Positions 57,983 through 64,000 of a DNA stretch of 64,000 bases are shown here, piece by piece. A program made the translations under genes and the position numbers. A model generated the notes under the pieces. It saw nothing but the letters and a program-made list of their open reading frames with translations. It ran no database searches and was not told the origin of the DNA. Source of the DNA: Paenibacillus gorillae (GTDB lineage Bacteria > Bacillota > Bacilli > Paenibacillales > Paenibacillaceae); assembly GCF_000513275.1 (NCBI RefSeq), contig NZ_CBVJ010000093.1, forward strand, positions 86,001 to 150,000. The letters run 5' to 3'. Every line of letters starts with the position of its first letter. The stretch's first letter is position 1.

Positions 57983-58960
57983 CAAATTGCGGCTATTCAT
58001 AACAGACGGACTGGATGCTTCGATATGCGTCCAAATTAGTTTATGCATGCTGAATCGTCTTCTCAGGCCATGAGGCAGCCGCTTATAATGGAGTCCGAGC
58101 TTATAACCGATCAGCTTCGCTGCGGATTCCGCAATTAAACGCGGGACCAATCCCCATTTGTGCGCTGCCGCTATCCCTTTCAGCTGTGTACGGACAAGAC
58201 TTGAACCTGCGCGACCTACGGAGCTGTATTTCGTAATCCACTCATTATGCCGCATCGACACGCCGTTGTCGAAAAACCGCTTGAACTGCTGCTTAATTGT
58301 GTAATTATGCGAATGATATACGGAAGCTTCTGCGGCGTAAGCGATTTGATAGCCGCCATCCAGCATACATTTCGCGGCCATAAACAGGTCTTCATTAAAA
58401 ATTACGGGTGCCGGAAACCGGCCCATATCGTTAAACACGTCCCGACGAATCGCAGAGCAGACATTCGAGCAAAAAAAGGCTTTTAAACCTAAACGCTCGA
58501 TATCTTGACTCCGTTTCACGGCTGCCTGTCGCGGGTAATTATTCTCCCGAGCTAAACGTTCAATAAGATTGGCATCGGGATAGGCAATTTGCCTTGCATA
58601 GGCGTACACCGTCTGCTCGTCTGCCATTAAAGGGGCGACTAACTCCTGAAGCAGCTGACCATTTGCGGGCATAGCATCTTGTGTCATAAATACAAAAATG
58701 TTGCCGGACGCCTGAGAAGCTGCAAAATTACGGGTGCCGCCATGGTCGAACTCCGTACGCAAAATACGCAGCACTTTAGCGCCCGCTTCCTGTGCGAGCT
58801 CCGCCGTGCCATCCGTAGATTCAGAATCAATGACTATAATTTCATACGGCGGAAGCGATTGATTTTGCAGCTGTCGGAGCAATTGCTGGAAGGCTGCCCC
58901 GGCGTTTAATGTAGGTATAATAACAGAAACTTTAGCCATTTCGGTAAATTCAGTATGCAT
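57980..58960 (-). CDS. Glycosyltransferase family 2 (rhamnosyltransferase-like)
   Basis: 326 residues from an ATG at 58960 (AAGGGA upstream), overlapping the preceding gene's stop by 11 nt. GT-A fold: SVIIPTLNAGAAFQQLL, DSESTDGTAEL, TQDAMPANGQLLQEL (D-x-D region), FNEDLFMAAKCML near the middle. With rmlBCD in the operon, transfer of rhamnose is plausible. Last gene of the operon. Confidence 0.9.
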   Translation of the reverse strand: MHTEFTEMAKVSVIIPTLNAGAAFQQLLRQLQNQSLPPYEIIVIDSESTDGTAELAQEAGAKVLRILRTEFDHGGTRNFAASQASGNIFVFMTQDAMPANGQLLQELVAPLMADEQTVYAYARQIAYPDANLIERLARENNYPRQAAVKRSQDIERLGLKAFFCSNVCSAIRRDVFNDMGRFPAPVIFNEDLFMAAKCMLDGGYQIAYAAEASVYHSHNYTIKQQFKRFFDNGVSMRHNEWITKYSSVGRAGSSLVRTQLKGIAAAHKWGLVPRLIAESAAKLIGYKLGLHYKRLPHGLRRRFSMHKLIWTHIEASSPSVMNSRNL

Positions 58961-60356
58961 TCTTGTTGACAATCCCTTTCACGACCGTCTTTACGATGAT
59001 TTTCAAATCGAATAGAAAAGTCCAGTTCTCGATATAAAATAAATCATGTAAAATCCGGTCTTGAATCGACGTATCTCCGCGCAATCCGTTCGTCTGCGCC
59101 CAGCCCGTAATGCCGGGACGAATCTGATGCTTAATCATATATTTTGGAATTTCTTCTTTGAACTGATTCACGAAAAATGGACGTTCCGGCCTTGGCCCTA
59201 CAACACTCATATGGCCAAACAGCACGTTGAAAAATTGCGGCAGCTCGTCGATACTCGTCTGACGCAAAAAGCTTCCAAACCGCGTACGCCGCGGGTCATT
59301 TTGCACCGTCCACTGCGTATCCGCCACTTTATCCGTCGATATACGCATCGAGCGAAACTTATACATATAGAATGATTTGCGGTCCAATCCCATCCGCTCC
59401 TGCTTAAATAGTACAGGTCCAGGAGACGTTAGCTTAATGCCGATGTAGGCTAAAAGCATAATTGGTGACGTAATTAATATCGCGATCAATGAGAAAATGA
59501 TATCAAACGTCCGTTTCAGCATCCGGTTGCTCAACTCATCCAGCGGTACGTCGCGAACATTGATGAGCGGAATGCCAGCAAAATTGTCGAAATACGGCTT
59601 AGCTGGCAGCAGATCGAAGTAGTCCGGTATAATGAGCGTCTTCACACCTGCATGCTCACAAATTTCGATAATTTCCGCATACTTTTTATGCGCATCTAGC
59701 GGCAGCGCAATGATGACCTCATCGATGGGATGCCGGCGTAACTGCTCTTGAAGATCACTTAATGAGCCTAGTATCGGTTTCATATCCGCTAGCTCCGGAG
59801 CATGCTCCGACTGGTAATCATCTAAAAAACCTACGACCTCATAGCCAAGATCAGGATGATTGCGAAGATTCGTATAAAAGCTGCGCCCTACCGAGCCTGC
59901 ACCCAGTATAAGTACAAAACGTTTATTGAAGCCGCGGCGCCGGAAGGCCGATAACGTCTTCTTCACCATAAAGCGGTAGATCGTTATGACCATTACGTTC
60001 ATAACAAAGAATATACCGAGAAATTCCCGGGAAATATGTACTTCCTTCGTGAAGTAGAACAAGCTAAGCAGACCGAGAAAGCTGATCGTCTGGATCTGCA
60101 GTATTTTCAAAACTTCCATCGTATAACGCTTGCGCCGCTTCGGAGCGTAGAACTGGAGATAGAAGCCAACAACGACGGCGGCAAATGAATAGATGGTTCC
60201 CCAGAGCAGATAGGTGGAGAAAGGCGCACTCTCTTGGTAGGGCAGCAGATTACTATGAAATTTAAGCCAATACGCGGCTAAAAACACAATCAACGTACAC
60301 AACAAATCCGATAGTACATACAATTGTGTTAATATTTTTTGATTTTGTCGAATCAT
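58950..60356 (-). CDS. Undecaprenyl-phosphate sugar phosphotransferase (WcaJ type)
   Basis: 468 residues. N-terminal membrane helices (five hydrophobic stretches before about 125), a CoA-binding-like Rossmann region (FVLILGAGSVGRSFYTNLR) and a C-terminal sugar transferase domain (SPGPVLFKQERMGLDRKSFY, VGPRPERPFFVNQF, IRPGITGWAQTNGLRG). Starts exopolysaccharide chains by linking a hexose-1-phosphate to the lipid carrier. Starts 100 nt after the rhamnose block; weak AAAGCGG near the ATG. Confidence 0.93.
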   Translation of the reverse strand: MIRQNQKILTQLYVLSDLLCTLIVFLAAYWLKFHSNLLPYQESAPFSTYLLWGTIYSFAAVVVGFYLQFYAPKRRKRYTMEVLKILQIQTISFLGLLSLFYFTKEVHISREFLGIFFVMNVMVITIYRFMVKKTLSAFRRRGFNKRFVLILGAGSVGRSFYTNLRNHPDLGYEVVGFLDDYQSEHAPELADMKPILGSLSDLQEQLRRHPIDEVIIALPLDAHKKYAEIIEICEHAGVKTLIIPDYFDLLPAKPYFDNFAGIPLINVRDVPLDELSNRMLKRTFDIIFSLIAILITSPIMLLAYIGIKLTSPGPVLFKQERMGLDRKSFYMYKFRSMRISTDKVADTQWTVQNDPRRTRFGSFLRQTSIDELPQFFNVLFGHMSVVGPRPERPFFVNQFKEEIPKYMIKHQIRPGITGWAQTNGLRGDTSIQDRILHDLFYIENWTFLFDLKIIVKTVVKGIVNKNAY

Positions 60357-60457
60357 AGGACCGCTTTCACTACTTTCTCTTAAATTTCGACTCTATCTGC
60401 ATTGTAACAAAATTTAGGAGATAGGTGAACCCCATCTAGTTCCAACATCTATATTCT

Positions 60458-61432
60458 TTAACGCTCATTAGATGGTTTTAGTTGCATTTGGCCTTGTTTT
60501 ACTTTAATTTGAATTAATTTTCGTTTACGAAGCATATCCGGCATGGAACGGAATATAACGGGCCAGCATCTTAATAACCCTGGTTCTTTAAGAATAATAT
60601 AGCCCAGCTTAACTATCTCTACCGCGATAAGCAAAGGAATTAACTTCAGGAGATGCCAACCGGGCTGCTCGTTTTTTAAGAGTGTGAAAAACCGATTCTG
60701 ATAGGAGTGTCTGCGCACGAATAATGGGATCGCAGTCCTTCCTCCCTTTTTCCATCCACGGTGATGAACCGCTTTAGCTTCTGGGATATAGTGGGAAAGC
60801 CATCCGAGCTGCCGGGCGCGCCAAGCAACATCTACATCTTCTTTGTATGCGAAGAATTCCTCATCAAAAAATTGGCCATCGACCTGAAGATCACGAACCA
60901 TATCCATCCGATAAAATGCAGCGGCTCCAGATACGCCAAACACCTGCTGCTGCTGTGCCCATTTGCTGACAGGCTCTCCAGCCCCAAGATCATAGGCTTG
61001 TCTAGTTCGGCGCATGCCAAGGCCGGCGCTGTCCATGACAGACAAATCGGCCGACAGCACCAGTCTTCCTGTAGCACTGCCAGCCTGCAGATTTTCTTCC
61101 ATGAAAGCGACTAGATATGACACATAGCCAGAGTCCAGTGTCACATCCGGATTCAATACGAGAACGTAATCAGAATCAGTATGACTTATCGCCTGATTCT
61201 GACCTCCTGCGAATCCATTGTTAATCGTATTTTTCACAAGGAAGATACGCTCACTGCCATCATAACGCTCTATACGTGTCGCTGTACCATCTGACGATGC
61301 GTTATCTACAATAACAATCCGATCAATGGGATGAACCTGACTCCATACGGCATCAAGGCAAGCTTCAATATCCTCGGCGCTGTTATACGTGACAATACAA
61401 ATGCTTACCGTTGCCATCCAACCATCACTCAC
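60458..61432 (-). CDS. Glycosyltransferase family 2
   Basis: 324 residues from a GTG at 61432, or 319 from the ATG at 61417; AAGGA precedes both loosely. GT-A fold: VSICIVTYNSAEDIEACLDA, VDNASSDGTATRI, LNPDVTLDSGYVSYL (D-x-D), FFDEEFFAYKEDVDVAWRAR. This group includes rhamnosyl- and galactosyltransferases of surface polysaccharides. 8 nt overlap with rmlD suggests coupling. Confidence 0.9.
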   Translation of the reverse strand: MSDGWMATVSICIVTYNSAEDIEACLDAVWSQVHPIDRIVIVDNASSDGTATRIERYDGSERIFLVKNTINNGFAGGQNQAISHTDSDYVLVLNPDVTLDSGYVSYLVAFMEENLQAGSATGRLVLSADLSVMDSAGLGMRRTRQAYDLGAGEPVSKWAQQQQVFGVSGAAAFYRMDMVRDLQVDGQFFDEEFFAYKEDVDVAWRARQLGWLSHYIPEAKAVHHRGWKKGGRTAIPLFVRRHSYQNRFFTLLKNEQPGWHLLKLIPLLIAVEIVKLGYIILKEPGLLRCWPVIFRSMPDMLRKRKLIQIKVKQGQMQLKPSNER

Positions 61433-62285
61433 AATCCTTCAAATAATGTTGCAGCGCTTCCCTCCACGGTCTAAGCGGAATAAATCCATTGCTGCGAATA
61501 GCACTGTGGTCCATAACGGAAAAAAACGGCCTTGGAGCTGGACGCGGAAATTCCTCTGTCGTACAAGGCTCAAGTTGAATCGGAGTACCGCTATCTTCGA
61601 AAATCGCTTTTGCAAAGCCAAACCATGAACAGCTCTCTGAATTTGATGCATGATAGATTCCGTAATAATCCGTTTGAACGAGTTCGATAAGAAAGGCAGC
61701 CAGGTCATACGTATACGTAGGAGAACCGATTTGGTCTGCAACAACCTTTAAACGATCCTTTTCGTTTCCCAGCTTCAGCATTGTCTTTACGAAATTATTG
61801 CCGTATTTGCCGAATACCCAAGACGTCCTTACAATAAAAAAACGGTCATGAAGCGTCTGGACGGCATATTCTCCTGCCAGCTTCGACTTTCCATATACCG
61901 TCTGGGGATGGGTACGATCAAATTCGTTGTAAGGTACGTTAGCCGTACCATCAAACACATAATCGGTACTGATATAGCAAAGTTTAGCTCCGATTTCTCT
62001 TGCAGCGACAGCCACATTGCGTGATCCAGCCGAATTTATACGAAAAGCCTCATCCGGTTCGGACTCGGCCTGATCGACAGCTGTATAGGCTGCACAATGA
62101 ATAACAACGTCAGGATGATGCTTAGCAAGCACATCCCGGCACTGTTGTAAATTTGTAATATCCAGCCCATTGCGGCTGAAACCGATGATTTCAAACCTAT
62201 TCTCATCAAGTTTATATTTAACCAATTCATTGCCTAACTGGCCGTTTGCTCCCGTTACGGCAATTTTTATTTTTGTAACTGTCAT
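61425..62285 (-). CDS. rmlD: dTDP-4-dehydrorhamnose reductase
   Basis: 286 residues. Rossmann start IAVTGANGQLGNEL, SDR active site YGKSKLAGEY (Tyr-x3-Lys), STDYVFDGT. Last step of dTDP-L-rhamnose synthesis, using NAD(P)H. Begins one base before the stop of rmlB. Confidence 0.95.
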   Translation of the reverse strand: MTVTKIKIAVTGANGQLGNELVKYKLDENRFEIIGFSRNGLDITNLQQCRDVLAKHHPDVVIHCAAYTAVDQAESEPDEAFRINSAGSRNVAVAAREIGAKLCYISTDYVFDGTANVPYNEFDRTHPQTVYGKSKLAGEYAVQTLHDRFFIVRTSWVFGKYGNNFVKTMLKLGNEKDRLKVVADQIGSPTYTYDLAAFLIELVQTDYYGIYHASNSESCSWFGFAKAIFEDSGTPIQLEPCTTEEFPRPAPRPFFSVMDHSAIRSNGFIPLRPWREALQHYLKDCE

Positions 62286-63307
62286 TACTTCGCCTCCAGG
62301 CGATCCTTATATTGCGTATCATAATATTGCTGATAGGAGCCGGATGCGACCTGCTCCATCCACTCGGTATTAGTCAGGTACCAGCGAATCGTTTCCTTAA
62401 TTCCGTTCTCGTAAGGATACTGTGGCTGCCAACCCAGTTCATTCCGGATTTTATCGGCATCAATCGCATAACGGCGATCATGGCCGAGACGATCCTTCAC
62501 ATAGGTGATCAAAGTATCAGGTTTGCCCAATTCTTCAAGAATCGTTTTGACAACATGGACGTTCGTCCGTTCATTGTTGCCGCCAACATTGTACACTTCC
62601 CCGTTCCGGCCTTTATGAAGAACCAGATCGATTGCGCTGCAATGATCTTCTACATACAGCCAGTCGCGAACGTTAAGACCATCGCCATACACCGGGAGCG
62701 GCTTATCTTGAAGTGCATTTTGAATCATGAGCGGGATAAGCTTCTCTGGGAATTGATAAGGCCCGTAGTTGTTTGAGCAACGCGTTATATTAATTGGGAG
62801 ACCAAAGGTTTCATGATACGCTCTAACGAGCAGATCTGCTCCCGCTTTGCTTGCCGAGTAAGGGCTGTTCGGCGCAAGCGGTGTCTCTTCTGTAAAGAGT
62901 CCTGTGTCGCCGAGCGTGCCGTATACCTCATCTGTCGATACTTGCACGAATTTGCTGATATTATACTGCTTAGACAGATCAAGCAGCGTTTGTGTTCCGA
63001 GAATATTCGTCTGAACAAAAATCTCCGGATGCAGAATACTACGATCCACATGTGATTCCGCTGCAAAGTTTAATACGGCATCTATATTTCCTGCCGCAAA
63101 CAATGGCTCCAATGCTGATTTATCGGCGATATCCGCCTTTACGAAAGTATAGTTCGGATTCCCCTCGATTGAACGCAGATTTTCAAGATTCCCCGCATAA
63201 GTAAGTGCATCTACGTTAATGATCTTATACTCGGGATATTTCTTCATCATATAAAGCACAAAGTTGCTTCCTATAAAGCCGGCACCGCCAGTTACTATTA
63301 ATTTCAC
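62285..63307 (-). CDS. rmlB: dTDP-glucose 4,6-dehydratase
   Basis: 340 residues. GGAGFIGSNFVLYM nucleotide motif, VSTDEVYGTLG (active-site Thr-Asp-Glu) and YSASKAGADLLVRAY (Tyr-x3-Lys). Converts dTDP-glucose to the 4-keto-6-deoxy sugar. 10 nt downstream of rmlC, upstream of rmlD. Its partner rmlA is not in the window and probably lies just beyond the right edge. Confidence 0.96.
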   Translation of the reverse strand: MKLIVTGGAGFIGSNFVLYMMKKYPEYKIINVDALTYAGNLENLRSIEGNPNYTFVKADIADKSALEPLFAAGNIDAVLNFAAESHVDRSILHPEIFVQTNILGTQTLLDLSKQYNISKFVQVSTDEVYGTLGDTGLFTEETPLAPNSPYSASKAGADLLVRAYHETFGLPINITRCSNNYGPYQFPEKLIPLMIQNALQDKPLPVYGDGLNVRDWLYVEDHCSAIDLVLHKGRNGEVYNVGGNNERTNVHVVKTILEELGKPDTLITYVKDRLGHDRRYAIDADKIRNELGWQPQYPYENGIKETIRWYLTNTEWMEQVASGSYQQYYDTQYKDRLEAK

Positions 63308-63316
63308 GCGTACAAC

Positions 63317-63874
63317 TCACCCTTCATAAACAAAGTTAATCTCCGCATCAGCTAGCAGCGGATGCTTACTATCCTTATCCGACAGAATTGGGGTCGACGT
63401 TGGCCAGTCTATAGCTAAAGCAGGATCATTCCAGGCGATGCCTCGATCATGCTCAGGAGAATAGTATTCGTCGACTTTGTATTGGACTTCAGTGTTGGGA
63501 ACCAACGTACAGAATCCATGTGCGAAGCCATGAGGAACCAATAGCTGTTTCTTGTTAGCCGCACTAAGAATAAACCCTTGCCATTGCCCAGAGGTTGGTG
63601 AATTTTTCCGGATGTCTACGATGACATCATAGATTGCACCTGCTGTTACCCGAACTAATTTCGTTTGTGATTTAGGATTTAATTGATAATGCATACCCCT
63701 GAGTACACCAGCCTCAATAGATAAGGAATGATTATCCTGTACAAACGAGATGATATGTCCATTTTTTTCAAACAAACTTCTGTTATAACTTTCCACAAAA
63801 AAACCGCGATGATCACCATGTACAACTGGGTCAATTATATATGCTCCATGCAAATGGGCAATAGTGGTCTTCAT
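63317..63874 (-). CDS. rmlC: dTDP-4-dehydrorhamnose 3,5-epimerase
   Basis: 185 residues. Cupin fold with HGDHRGFFVESYNRSLFEKN, VLRGMHYQLNPKSQTKLVRV (active-site His) and VPHGFAHGFCTLV. Epimerises the keto-deoxy sugar at C3 and C5. First complete gene of the operon in the window. Confidence 0.96.
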   Translation of the reverse strand: MKTTIAHLHGAYIIDPVVHGDHRGFFVESYNRSLFEKNGHIISFVQDNHSLSIEAGVLRGMHYQLNPKSQTKLVRVTAGAIYDVIVDIRKNSPTSGQWQGFILSAANKKQLLVPHGFAHGFCTLVPNTEVQYKVDEYYSPEHDRGIAWNDPALAIDWPTSTPILSDKDSKHPLLADAEINFVYEG

Positions 63875-63934
63875 CTTTTCACCGCCATATATGCATACTT
63901 GTCGAATTAATCTCGACTGTACTACATATATATT

Positions 63935-63964
63935 CTAGCTTAAGTCCCGATAGCCCTAAGCTAG
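63935..63964. promoter_or_regulatory. Inverted repeat upstream of rmlC
   Basis: CTAGCTTA (63935-63942), 14 nt, TAAGCTAG (63957-63964): an 8-14-8 dyad in the intergenic region before rmlC. It may be an operator or the remains of a terminator of a gene beyond the window edge. No clear promoter pair is visible. Confidence 0.4.
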
Positions 63965-64000
63965 TGCGGGTTTTATTCCTCTTCATACTAATTCAAGCTA

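Noticed and set aside
1-64000. Complete phage, plasmid or defence island
   Set aside because: Only the recombinase end of an element is present; no capsid, terminase, portal, replication, restriction or CRISPR-Cas genes are seen.

Overview
The window is about 50% GC and looks like a chromosomal segment of a spore-forming Bacillota of the Paenibacillaceae (Paenibacillus-like). Support comes from a cmpA gene next to a SprT-family gene and a tRNA cluster, an H-type small acid-soluble spore protein, strong GGAGG ribosome binding sites with frequent TTG/GTG starts, PadR/HAAS and HflK/HflC modules, and split Ku/LigD end-joining genes. The genus is an inference; there is no 16S gene here.

Layout. 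1-1371: right end of an integrated element (large serine recombinase, cut by the window edge) and a convergent 47-codon ORF. 1.6-7.9 kb: chemotaxis receptor, polysaccharide deacetylase, LysM-3D wall protein, CAP protein with a 39-bp tandem repeat, and a PadR-HAAS-DUF4097 envelope operon. 7.9-9.7 and 15.2-19.3 kb: two operons of Gfo/Idh/MocA dehydrogenases plus TIM-barrel isomerase/epimerases, the second ending in an AraC regulator and carrying a cre-like box. 10.3-15.1 kb: small proteins, a lipoprotein, an MFS exporter, and an MBL hydrolase-TetR unit with two matching operators in its promoter. 19.5-27.4 kb: HflK/HflC, NCS2 permease with divergent LysR, azoreductase, and a GAF-histidine kinase/LuxR response regulator pair.

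27.5-36.9 kb is one long minus-strand run: O-acetylhomoserine sulfhydrylase (metY type), CocE-type hydrolase, HAD phosphatase and a complete peptide-type ABC importer, preceded by an intrinsic terminator inside the metY leader. I read it as a candidate sulfur/amino-acid-derivative scavenging operon. 37.0-42.6 kb: nucleotidyltransferase, slipin, two WYL proteins, fumarylacetoacetase-family enzyme. 42.7-44.0 kb: a GreA/GreB-like protein flanked by tiny ORFs, a block of TTCGCT/AGCGAA inverted motifs and a 32-codon membrane peptide with a near-consensus promoter. 44.1-44.9 kb: five tRNAs (Leu, Lys, Glu, Ser, Asn). 44.9-57.8 kb: housekeeping and stress genes (SprT, CmpA, nitroreductase/Rrf2, Tex, MBL, thioredoxin-like, DedA, cupredoxin, SspH, Ku, LigD, cardiolipin synthase). 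58-64 kb: exopolysaccharide operon rmlC-rmlB-rmlD-GT2-sugar-phosphate transferase-GT2.

Three genes (oppF-like, YcgL-like nucleotidyltransferase, LigD ligase) are each broken by a one-base change in a homopolymer. This pattern fits sequencing error better than three independent pseudogenes, so their broken state should be treated with caution.
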